From positions 1-46,484 of the forward strand of contig CACJKA010000009.1 in the NCBI GenBank assembly GCA_902593945.1: a stretch of 46,484 bases of DNA, read 5' to 3'. A program made the position numbers and the translations under genes. The notes beneath the pieces are model-generated. The model did not search any database and was not told the origin of the DNA. It saw only the letters and a list, made by a program, of their open reading frames with translations. This stretch comes from an uncultured Candidatus Poseidoniales archaeon. GTDB lineage: Archaea; Thermoplasmatota; Poseidoniia; Poseidoniales; Thalassarchaeaceae. This document shows positions 8,429 to 15,774 of this stretch, in pieces (within the stretch, counting starts at the first letter, position 1; each line of letters opens with the position of its first letter).

Positions 8429-9910
8429 TCATCTCATTGGTGGAGAATATTGTAGTCCACCTTCTGAGACGAGTGCATTTAATGTCCCAGATCTGGACAT
8501 TAGACATCCTGACATATCGTCAGAACCACTGTATCCATCATAAGTTCCATCACAAAAAGCATCATCATATGCTTCTCCATAATTTCCAACTGCTTCTAAA
8601 ACATTTTGAAACCATGTGTTTGAAAGAGGATTTGAATCAGTACCCAGGCCTAAATTTGAATTTAACAATCTGTATATTGCAGGATTGCTAGTATCTGCAT
8701 TTTGATAATTACTTGAAGTAATACCTAATTCCTCTGCAGTAATCATCCCATACCAAACCCAAGAGACAATTTCGTTCCATTCCGAGTCATGATCTCTTGT
8801 CACAGAAGCAAGGGGTTCTTTAGAAATTATTTCGGGCATTATTGCCATTTCAAAATCCGCACTTCCTTCTTCCTCAAATTGCCATTTCATAGAAACTAGA
8901 CTGGATAAATCTCCAGTTACTGCATCACAATAACCATCTCTAAAATCAGCTCCGTCATTCCATGTATCAACTTCAACATAATCCATATTATTTTCATTAA
9001 AGAAATCTGCAATGTTTCCAGCTGAGGTGCTTCCAGAAGCAACACATATACTCGCTCCATCTAATTGAAGAGCTGAGGTGACATTAGGTAAATCATCAGT
9101 ATTAATGAGTATCCCTTGTCCATCATAAAAATTTATAGCACCAAAATCAGCATCCAATGATGTATCACGGCTTGTTGTCCAAGTTGTAGTGCGTATTAAT
9201 ACATCAATAGTTCCATCGAGAAGCAAATCAAATCTATTTGTTCCCGATGCTTGAATATATTCTATATCGGTTTCAGAATCTAAACCAATAGCAGATGCTA
9301 TTGCTTTACAATACGATATATCTAGACCAGATCTTTCTCCTGTTTCATAATTATAGTAACCCATTCCATATTGGTTTTCCTTTATGCCGCAAATTAAATG
9401 CCCTCTGTCCATGATTGTATCTAATGTGCTAACTGTTACCCCATCTGATATTCCATCTATGTACCCCTGCTCATAAGCAAGAGCCAAATCTTCATCCGAG
9501 TTAGAATTATTCATATAATCCACACCATCTATGAATCCTTGATCATATGAATTCATTAAATCATTATAAGTATATGAATCAGAATTAGATAAACCATCTT
9601 GATAACCTTGTTCATAAGCAAGAGCCAAATCTTCATCTGAGTATAAAGAACCCTCATCTAATCCATCCAGATAACCTTGATCATAGGAAAGTTGAATATT
9701 ATATTGGGAATTATTCGTTGCTTCATTATAACCCTCCTGCCAAGATTCTAATTGTTTATTTGTGATTTCTAATTCTAGATTATCTATTCTTTCCTCTAGT
9801 TCAGATATTTCTGAATTTTTGTCATCTATTTCTGATTGATTGCCAGTACATCCGGACAATGAAACAGAGATTATCATTAAACTTAGTATTATTGAAATTC
9901 GATAATTCAT
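8429..9910 (-). CDS. Amino-acid ABC substrate-binding lipoprotein (AapJ-like) with GYxDG repeat stalk
   Basis: A 493-residue lipoprotein. The signal peptide ends in a lipobox (SLSGC), so the mature protein should be lipid-anchored outside the membrane. Residues about 25-60 form a coiled coil (ELEERIDNLELEI). Residues about 58-155 carry five Y-x-Q/E-G-Y-x-D-G units. From about residue 165 comes a family-3 solute-binding domain whose sequence (GHLICGIKENQ, SGLDISYCKAIA, VLIRTTTWTTSRDTSL, FYDGQGILI) closely follows the general L-amino-acid binding protein AapJ/BztA. It would bind polar amino acids for uptake. No permease or ATPase gene for it is in the window, so it is orphaned here. It is divergent from the acyltransferase gene at 9989. 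Confidence 0.88.
   Translation of the reverse strand: MNYRISIILSLMIISVSLSGCTGNQSEIDDKNSEISELEERIDNLELEITNKQLESWQEGYNEATNNSQYNIQLSYDQGYLDGLDEGSLYSDEDLALAYEQGYQDGLSNSDSYTYNDLMNSYDQGFIDGVDYMNNSNSDEDLALAYEQGYIDGISDGVTVSTLDTIMDRGHLICGIKENQYGMGYYNYETGERSGLDISYCKAIASAIGLDSETDIEYIQASGTNRFDLLLDGTIDVLIRTTTWTTSRDTSLDADFGAINFYDGQGILINTDDLPNVTSALQLDGASICVASGSTSAGNIADFFNENNMDYVEVDTWNDGADFRDGYCDAVTGDLSSLVSMKWQFEEEGSADFEMAIMPEIISKEPLASVTRDHDSEWNEIVSWVWYGMITAEELGITSSNYQNADTSNPAIYRLLNSNLGLGTDSNPLSNTWFQNVLEAVGNYGEAYDDAFCDGTYDGYSGSDDMSGCLMSRSGTLNALVSEGGLQYSPPMR
9471..9637 (-). repeat. Direct repeat encoding duplicated GYxDG stalk units
   Basis: A 26-base stretch at 9471-9496 recurs identically at 9612-9637, 141 bases (47 codons) away and in frame. 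Both copies encode the same DEDLALAYEQG segment on the minus strand. This is a recent in-frame duplication that lengthened the stalk between the lipid anchor and the ligand-binding domain. Confidence 0.85.
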
Positions 9911-9988
9911 GTATCTGCTTACATTAAATTACTGATTAATCTTTTCCCGCCGTCAATTTCATATGCTTTTCTTTTCACGCATTAATCA

Positions 9989-11248
9989 ATGACTACTGTC
10001 AAGATTCGTAGATATGATATTGATTGGTTACGAGTAATTCTTTTCGGATTATTAATTCCATTCCATGTCGCTATTGGTGTTTATTGGTCTACTTATGGAG
10101 CAGAGATAAATCCCAATATTGACGATATTTCCGATCAAGAGATTGGGGCAGTATTTGTAGAAGAAAATAACGATTACACTACCGAATCTGTTTCATTTAC
10201 TAGTATGATATTACATTGGATGCATCAATGGAGACTTGCTGCTTTATTCATGATTTCAGGTATGGGTACTGCATTTGCTTTCAAAAGTCGAACTTGGAAA
10301 TTATTTCTTAAAGAAAGGTGCCAGCGTCTGTTAATTCCAATGTTTTTCGGAGCATGGACAATGGGTTTTATCGGTTCAGTAATACTTGATCCTCAGAGCA
10401 GTGACCCAGTTGGAAATTTCTTATGGGGGATAATATGGAGGTCCCTAGTATTCTGGATACCTATTTTCGGTAAATTAATCGCCCTAGGTCACCTCTGGTT
10501 TCTTTGGAATTTATTCCAATATTCATTGATAATGACTCCTATTTTCCATTATTCAAGTAAATACCCAGATGGCGATTTAGTACGTTTCCTCCAATCCTTC
10601 TTTTCTATTCCTATGGGTCTAGGAATTTTATTGATATTGCCATTAATCCTGAGTATTAGTGAAATTATTTTCAAACCTTGGTTTCCTGGTTATATTGGTG
10701 TTGGATATGAGTGGTTTTGGTTCTTCGTATTCTTTGCATTCGGATACATTTGTATTATTGCTAAAGAACAATATTATGATTTTCTTGAAAATCAGCGCAT
10801 AGTAATCACAGTCATTACTTTATTTTCTACCATGGCATTTATTTGGTTACGATTACAACAACATGATTCTGGTATTCCTTATGTCGATGGAGGTTGGTTA
10901 GAAAATAATATATTCCACAACGAGATGACAATTTTAGCTTGTCTAATTCATAGTTTCCATTCCTGGTTTTGGTGTCTAACAATCTTCTCATGGGGTTCTA
11001 AGTTCCTCAATAAGTCAAGTAGACATTTGTCTTATCTCAATCAAGGAGTTTATCCGTTCTACATAGTACATATGCCATTGACTTATGCAGGACTTCGATT
11101 ATCTACATATTTAGGTCTGAAGAATTATCCTGCAGTGATATTATCAACTCTTTTTGTCATCATTACATGTTGGATATTTTTTGAATTGGTTAGAAGGAGT
11201 AGAGTGACGCGATTTTTATTTGGCATCAAAGAAAAGAAATCACTTTGA
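9989..11248 (+). CDS. Acyltransferase-3 family membrane protein
   Basis: A 419-residue polytopic protein of the acyltransferase-3 (OafA/MdoC-like) family. It opens with the family motif RRYDIDWLRVILFGLLIPFHVAIGVYW, in which the Asp-Trp-Leu-Arg and the helix His are characteristic. It has roughly ten membrane helices, with conserved LGHLWFLWNLF in the middle and YPFYIVHMP near the end. Members transfer acyl groups from the cytoplasm to sugars, lipids or peptides at the membrane. The substrate cannot be told here. The gene shares a 78-base divergent intergenic region with the lipoprotein gene and is followed by the AlkB-like gene after 46 bases, so the two may be co-transcribed. Confidence 0.88.
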   Translation: MTTVKIRRYDIDWLRVILFGLLIPFHVAIGVYWSTYGAEINPNIDDISDQEIGAVFVEENNDYTTESVSFTSMILHWMHQWRLAALFMISGMGTAFAFKSRTWKLFLKERCQRLLIPMFFGAWTMGFIGSVILDPQSSDPVGNFLWGIIWRSLVFWIPIFGKLIALGHLWFLWNLFQYSLIMTPIFHYSSKYPDGDLVRFLQSFFSIPMGLGILLILPLILSISEIIFKPWFPGYIGVGYEWFWFFVFFAFGYICIIAKEQYYDFLENQRIVITVITLFSTMAFIWLRLQQHDSGIPYVDGGWLENNIFHNEMTILACLIHSFHSWFWCLTIFSWGSKFLNKSSRHLSYLNQGVYPFYIVHMPLTYAGLRLSTYLGLKNYPAVILSTLFVIITCWIFFELVRRSRVTRFLFGIKEKKSL

Positions 11249-11294
11249 TAATAATTTTAGAAAACCATAAAACTACCCACTCGCTGCCAGAAAT

Positions 11295-12311
11295 ATGGCG
11301 GAGAATATATTGTCTTCAGAACCTTGGACTCTCCATTTATTAGGTCTAATCAGCCCTATTTTAGTTATATCTGGAAATCTGCTAGGTGGAATATACACTG
11401 CAATGGGTGTAATCTTCATCTGGGGGATAGGTCCAATTCTAGATGTTTTATTGGGTAAAAGTAAGATTGCTCGCCCACCAAGGGATTCCGGAACTCCATT
11501 TGAGGTTTTATTATGGATTCATGGAATATTGCATTTTTTTGTTATTGGTTCTTTCTTCATATTTGCATTCCAACAGAACCATATCGACTTGTGGTTAGTT
11601 GCAGCAGCAATTTCGACTGGACTTTGTTCTGGAGCATCTGCAATTGTAACTGCTCATGAACTCGGTCACCATAAGCCAAAAAGTCCGGGTTGGATTTTGG
11701 CACGACTTCTGTTATTTTCTGTAAATTATTCTCATTTCACGACAGAGCACAATCATGTGCATCACAAATGGGTAGCTACAAATCGAGATTCTGCTAGCGC
11801 CAAATCCGATGAGGGAATCTGGTTCTTCTGGATCAGAACAATTCCTGGACAATTTCTTTCTTCATTACGCGTTCATAACAAAAAAGGGCGCAGAGGCTTG
11901 AAAAATCCTACAATTCAACATTTTTCTTTGCAGATAATTACAGGTTTAGTTTTACTATCATTTTCAAATGGATTGGTTCTTTTATCTGGCTGGTTGCTAC
12001 TTTCATTACTAGCAATTCTAACTTTAGAATATGTGAATTACATACGTCATTGGGGACTAAGAAGGGAAATTGGAGAGCGCCAAACAATGATGCATTCTTG
12101 GAATACTGAGTCACGCTGGTCACGCTGGTCATTACTAGAATTAACAAGACATTCTCATCACCATTTAGAAGCCAGCGCTCCTTTCTGGAAATTACAACCA
12201 CACCCGGAGGCTCCTGAATTACCATCTGGTTACTATGCATGCTGGTGGCCTTGCCTAATTCCTCCGATTTGGAAACGGTGGGTTTCGCCACGAATTCCAA
12301 CATCTAATTAA
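11295..12311 (+). CDS. AlkB-like integral-membrane di-iron hydroxylase
   Basis: A 338-residue membrane protein with the complete His set of the alkane 1-monooxygenase (AlkB) group: HELGHHK (about residue 116), EHNHVHHK (about 152), NYIRHWGL (the HYG-type motif, about 250) and ELTRHSHHH (about 285), followed by LPSGYYACWWP. Those histidines bind two irons that activate oxygen to hydroxylate an alkyl chain. It is shorter than typical bacterial AlkB (about 400 residues), mainly at the N-terminus. The reaction would need a rubredoxin-type donor, which is not seen nearby. A fatty-acid or hydrocarbon substrate is plausible; a terminal-alkane specificity cannot be proven from sequence. Confidence 0.85.
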   Translation: MAENILSSEPWTLHLLGLISPILVISGNLLGGIYTAMGVIFIWGIGPILDVLLGKSKIARPPRDSGTPFEVLLWIHGILHFFVIGSFFIFAFQQNHIDLWLVAAAISTGLCSGASAIVTAHELGHHKPKSPGWILARLLLFSVNYSHFTTEHNHVHHKWVATNRDSASAKSDEGIWFFWIRTIPGQFLSSLRVHNKKGRRGLKNPTIQHFSLQIITGLVLLSFSNGLVLLSGWLLLSLLAILTLEYVNYIRHWGLRREIGERQTMMHSWNTESRWSRWSLLELTRHSHHHLEASAPFWKLQPHPEAPELPSGYYACWWPCLIPPIWKRWVSPRIPTSN

Positions 12312-12382
12312 TTCAACTGTATTTCTTATACCGTTTCACTTATACGAATGTACAGGAACCAGATGGTAATTCAGGTGATGTT

Positions 12383-13621
12383 ATGGGCGAAGTAACTTTA
12401 CATCATCTAAGAAAAACTGCTGCTAGAGATACTGAAGAGTATGTTTTCTCACAATTAATTCCCTACATAGGGAATAAGAGAAAATTATTAGATCTAATTC
12501 ATCAGGCAATTAAATTAACTAATATTGAAGATGGTACTTTTGTAGATTTATTTTCTGGTAGTACTGTAGTATCAAGATTTGCAAAAAAACTTGGTTTTAG
12601 AGTTTTATCGAATGATTGGGAACCCTATTCTGAGCAGATAGCCATGGGTACTGTGGTTTTGAATGAAATTCCAAAATTTGAAAATTTTGGCGGTAGTAAG
12701 GAGGTCTTCGAGATTTTGAATAATGCTATTCCTGTGGAGGATTATGTCACTAAGCATTTATGTCCAACAGATGATCAAAATTTAAACCACGAAAAAGATC
12801 GCCTCTTTTTTATGAGAAAAAATGGTATGAAAATTGATGCAATGCGTGAACTAATTTCTAAATGGATCGAAGAAGAAAAAATCACGGAAATGGAATTTTC
12901 TTATCTAATGGCATCTTTCATGTATTCTGCCTCATATGTTAGCAATACAAGCGGTCTATTCAAGGGATTCCATAGAGGATGGGGGGGAAGTAACGGAACA
13001 GCCCAATATAGAATCTGCTCCGATATCATCCTTCGCCCCCCACTTTTATTCAATAATGGAAAAGAAAATATTTCAACACGGGAAGATGCTGGAATCTTAG
13101 TAAAAAAACTTCCCGTGATTTTAGGCGATATTCCAGATATAATATATCTCGATCCACCTTATAATCAACATCCATATGGCTCAAACTATCATGTTTTGAA
13201 TTCCATTACACTTTGGGATAAACCAAATTTCCCAGAAAAAATTACCCGAGGAACTAAATCTGCTATTAGATTAGATTGGAGAACAGAGCGGAAAAGCGCA
13301 TATAATTCTAGACTCAAAGCAGTTCAAGAATTCAAAACATTAATCGAGGATATTTCCTCAAAATTTATTCTAACTAGTTACAGCACAGAAGGTAATATAC
13401 CATTGGAAGAAATGATGAAAATTTTAGGGGCAAAGGGTTCTCTAAATGTCGTTAAGAGAGAGTATGTTAGATATCGAGTTAGCCCTACAAGATTATCTTC
13501 AAAACCTAGGAATATAGAATTTGTTGTAATAACTAATACTAGTGATAAACCAGAATCAAAACATAATATCGATAAAATAATCAATGATATTAGATTAGTT
13601 GATTCAAATATTCCTGATTAA
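12383..13621 (+). CDS. D12-class adenine-specific DNA methyltransferase
   Basis: A 412-residue methyltransferase of the D12 (Dam/DpnII-like) class. The N-terminal PYIGNKRKLLDLI and FVDLFSGSTVVSRFAKK segments form the S-adenosylmethionine site, and IIYLDPPYNQHPYGSNYH (about residues 255-272) is the DPPY catalytic motif for N6-adenine methylation. The C-terminal half would contact DNA. No restriction endonuclease is recognisable beside it, so it is probably an orphan (epigenetic or protective) methylase, or the enzyme is elsewhere. Translation starts at ATG 12383 behind GGTGATGTT. The small gene at 13644 follows after 22 bases. The recognition sequence is unknown. Confidence 0.88.
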   Translation: MGEVTLHHLRKTAARDTEEYVFSQLIPYIGNKRKLLDLIHQAIKLTNIEDGTFVDLFSGSTVVSRFAKKLGFRVLSNDWEPYSEQIAMGTVVLNEIPKFENFGGSKEVFEILNNAIPVEDYVTKHLCPTDDQNLNHEKDRLFFMRKNGMKIDAMRELISKWIEEEKITEMEFSYLMASFMYSASYVSNTSGLFKGFHRGWGGSNGTAQYRICSDIILRPPLLFNNGKENISTREDAGILVKKLPVILGDIPDIIYLDPPYNQHPYGSNYHVLNSITLWDKPNFPEKITRGTKSAIRLDWRTERKSAYNSRLKAVQEFKTLIEDISSKFILTSYSTEGNIPLEEMMKILGAKGSLNVVKREYVRYRVSPTRLSSKPRNIEFVVITNTSDKPESKHNIDKIINDIRLVDSNIPD

Positions 13622-13643
13622 TGTCTATATTCATGGTGTCGAT

Positions 13644-13871
13644 ATGAATGATGAAAATGCCAAAGCTATTTGGGCTTATATCCAGAAAGCAGGAGATGAA
13701 TTGGTTGGTAAGCTACCTCCATCAAGAAACCACCCTAGAGGAAGAAATCCTTATGCCCATGTTGCTATATGTGTCAAGAATAAGTTTTCACAATCATACA
13801 AAGAAATACCGGACGAAAAGTTCCAAGAGGTATTAGATTATATTGATTTTTTAGTTAAAAATTCTTCATAG
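13644..13871 (+). CDS. Small ORF6C-like helical protein downstream of the methyltransferase
   Basis: A 75-residue protein starting at ATG 13644, preceded by GGTGTCGAT. The C-terminal half (HVAICVKNKFSQSYKEIPD followed by EKFQEVLDYIDFL) resembles the C-terminal ORF6C-type domain of phage antirepressors and related proteins, where a 'sYkdIP...F..al.fi' pattern recurs. No N-terminal DNA-binding domain is present. The gene is directly downstream of the DNA methyltransferase and upstream of a T-rich stretch, so the two form a small unit, possibly acquired from a virus or plasmid. The function is unknown; the family resemblance is my pattern match, not a search result. Confidence 0.65.
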   Translation: MNDENAKAIWAYIQKAGDELVGKLPPSRNHPRGRNPYAHVAICVKNKFSQSYKEIPDEKFQEVLDYIDFLVKNSS

Positions 13872-13888
13872 TTGGTAATTATTTTGTC

Positions 13889-13896
13889 TTTTTTTT
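13889..13896 (+). terminator. Oligo-T candidate terminator after the methyltransferase unit
   Basis: Eight consecutive T bases lie 18 bases after the stop codon of the small gene at 13644-13871, within an A+T-rich stretch. T-runs without a hairpin are the usual archaeal termination signal. It would separate the methyltransferase unit from the COG0523 gene. Confidence 0.5.
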
Positions 13897-13964
13897 GAAA
13901 TATAATAATTTTTAATAATACAATTATTAGTTGTAATTAAATAACTGTTTAAGGTACAAATGAC

Positions 13965-15188
13965 ATGATTAGTGATTCAGAAGGTACTGATAGACGAATT
14001 CCTGTAACTGTGTTAACCGGATTTTTAGGTTCTGGGAAAACGACTTTATTGAACCATATTCTTGCTAGTACAGAACATAAAATGAAATTTGCGGTTATTG
14101 AGAATGAATTTGGTGATATTGGTATTGACGAAAATATTCTAGTAGAAAGTTCCGAAGAAAGTGTCATTGAGGTAATGAACGGATGTATATGCTGCACGGT
14201 TAGAGGTGACCTTACAGAAGTTCTCGATCGAATGTATGATCGAATAAAAGATTTTGACGGCGTACTTATTGAAACAACCGGTTTAGCAGATCCTGCCCCT
14301 GTCGCACAAACATTTTTTGTTGACGATAGAGTTGTAGAGAGATATAAATTAGATGGCATTATTACAGTTGTTGATGCCAAGCACATTGTTCAACATGTTG
14401 ATGAAGAAAAACCGGAAGGAGTTGAGAACGAGTCTGTTGAACAACTTGCGTTTGCCGATAAAATAATGCTGAATAAAATCGATCTTGTTTCCGAAGAAGA
14501 ATTACAAGAGGTTGAAAAGAAGATTAAATCAATAAATAGTTTCGCACCAATTTATCGGACAGAGAATAGTTTAATTGATCCAAAGGAATTAATAGGCATT
14601 GGATCATTTGATTTGCAAAGAACATTGGAAATGGATCCAGAGTTCCTTGATACAGATTCTGAACATGAACATGATCAACGTGTCACTTCTACAAGTTCAA
14701 AATTTGAAGGTGAATTAAATGTTAATAAATTAGAAAAGTGGATTGGAGATCTAATGAGGACAAAATCACAAGATCTATTTCGATATAAAGGCGTATTAGC
14801 AGTAAAAGGAACGGATGAAAAATATGTTTTCCAGGGAGTACATATGCTATTCGCAGGTAATTTTAGTAAAGATATCGGACTCTGGAAGGACGGTGAAAAA
14901 CGTGAATGTCGATTTGTATTTATTGGCAGAGACCTTGATCATGAAGCTCTTCAGAAGGGACTGATGGAATGTAGAGCAGAAGAACTGCGTTTCAATGTTG
15001 GAGATACTATTTATGCAAACTTAGGGCAAAGTGAATTTACAGAAGGTAAGATCTTGAAAATCTGGGATCAGGGTAATCCATATCGAGTTGAAATTCAGAA
15101 TGAAGAAAAAACAAATGTTTGGGTTCCTATCGACAACGACGATTATGTAAGGTCAGGAAAAATGAGCTGGTTTGGCCGTTCTCTTTGA
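13965..15188 (+). CDS. COG0523 (CobW/ZNG1-like) metallochaperone GTPase
   Basis: A 407-residue G3E GTPase. The P-loop is GFLGSGKTT (about residues 17-25), the COG0523 metal site is GCICC (about 71-75), and NKID is the guanine motif (about 171-174). A short His-bearing stretch (EHEHDQR, about 230) precedes the CobW C-terminal domain. Proteins of this family load zinc or cobalt into client enzymes. An additional C-terminal segment (about 340-407) with FNVGDTIYANLG...VWVPIDNDDYVR resembles an SH3-like extension I associate with algal COG0523 proteins. The next gene encodes a [2Fe-2S]/thiol protein 15 bases downstream, and a metallothionein-like peptide converges on both, supporting a metal-handling locus. 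Confidence 0.9.
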   Translation: MISDSEGTDRRIPVTVLTGFLGSGKTTLLNHILASTEHKMKFAVIENEFGDIGIDENILVESSEESVIEVMNGCICCTVRGDLTEVLDRMYDRIKDFDGVLIETTGLADPAPVAQTFFVDDRVVERYKLDGIITVVDAKHIVQHVDEEKPEGVENESVEQLAFADKIMLNKIDLVSEEELQEVEKKIKSINSFAPIYRTENSLIDPKELIGIGSFDLQRTLEMDPEFLDTDSEHEHDQRVTSTSSKFEGELNVNKLEKWIGDLMRTKSQDLFRYKGVLAVKGTDEKYVFQGVHMLFAGNFSKDIGLWKDGEKRECRFVFIGRDLDHEALQKGLMECRAEELRFNVGDTIYANLGQSEFTEGKILKIWDQGNPYRVEIQNEEKTNVWVPIDNDDYVRSGKMSWFGRSL

Positions 15189-15203
15189 TTGGGCTGATTT
15201 GTA

Positions 15204-15554
15204 ATGTCAAAAGACGTAATTGTTTGTAATGGATGCTGTTGTGGCAACACGGGCAAAGGTCATCCTGAAGTGCCAATTAAATTCTTAACTGAAGAATGGA
15301 ATAAATATGGTCTAAATGAACATGTTAAACTTAGAATTTCTAAATGCCTTGGGCCTTGTAGTATGCATAATGTTTCTATCTTACGTACTGAAGAAAGTCA
15401 GCAATGGTTAGGTAATCTTAGTCAAAAAGAGCATTATGAATCAATTGTAGAATGGGCACGTAATGTGGCTAAAAATAAAAATAATTATGACATCCCAAAT
15501 TTTTTATTATCTCATAAATTTGAGCGTTTTGAAGAAGTTGTCATTAGAGATTAA
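15204..15554 (+). CDS. Thioredoxin-like [2Fe-2S]/metal-binding protein
   Basis: A 116-residue protein with an N-terminal CNGCCCG cluster (Cys at about 8, 11, 12, 13) and a second pair in SKCLGPC (about 48 and 52). This spacing resembles thioredoxin-like [2Fe-2S] ferredoxins and related small proteins found beside cobW/COG0523 genes. It probably carries an iron-sulphur cluster or binds a metal received from the neighbouring GTPase. The gene lies 15 bases behind the COG0523 gene, so co-transcription is very likely. Its stop codon is one base away from the stop codon of the convergent metallothionein-like gene. Confidence 0.8.
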   Translation: MSKDVIVCNGCCCGNTGKGHPEVPIKFLTEEWNKYGLNEHVKLRISKCLGPCSMHNVSILRTEESQQWLGNLSQKEHYESIVEWARNVAKNKNNYDIPNFLLSHKFERFEEVVIRD

Positions 15555-15555
15555 T

Positions 15556-15621
15556 CTAACAGCAACCATCACATTTACAATTAGCACCGCAAGGTGAACA
15601 GTCGCAACAATCACAATCCAT
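15556..15621 (-). CDS. Metallothionein-like 21-residue Cys-rich microprotein
   Basis: A 21-codon frame with ATG at 15621-15619 and TAG at 15558-15556. Nine of 21 residues are Cys (positions 3, 5, 6, 8, 11, 15, 17, 20, 21), arranged as C-x-C-C-x-C, C-x3-C-x-C and a terminal CC, interspersed with Asp, Ser, Gly, Asn and Lys. That is the composition of a metallothionein, which chelates zinc, copper or cadmium through thiolate clusters. No other in-frame start exists before an upstream stop. A TATA-like element lies about 32 bases ahead of the ATG, consistent with an almost leaderless transcript. It converges on the COG0523/[2Fe-2S] pair. It is far too short for ordinary gene callers. Chance occurrence of nine Cys codons in 21 is improbable, but expression is unproven. 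Confidence 0.72.
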   Translation of the reverse strand: MDCDCCDCSPCGANCKCDGCC

Positions 15622-15650
15622 GGATGTAAGATAAAAATGAGGTACTTAAT

Positions 15651-15656
15651 TTTATA
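15651..15656 (-). promoter_or_regulatory. TATA-like box for the metallothionein-like gene
   Basis: On the minus strand the sequence TATAAA, within GATATAAAATT, is centred about 32 bases upstream of the ATG at 15621. An archaeal TATA box sits near -26, so transcription would start only a few bases before the ATG. Confidence 0.5.
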
Positions 15657-15774
15657 TCATAATTTATAGATAATATTAATTTTTTATTAGTTTTTTATTA
15701 ATTCCGATTCCATAGTATAATGCCTGCAAACTTAACGGCTCAATATTTATCATCATCATTTTACTAGGTTTATT

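Noticed and set aside
12383-13871. The methylase and small protein as a restriction-modification system.
   Set aside because: The 75-residue protein has no nuclease motif and is too small; no other candidate endonuclease is adjacent.
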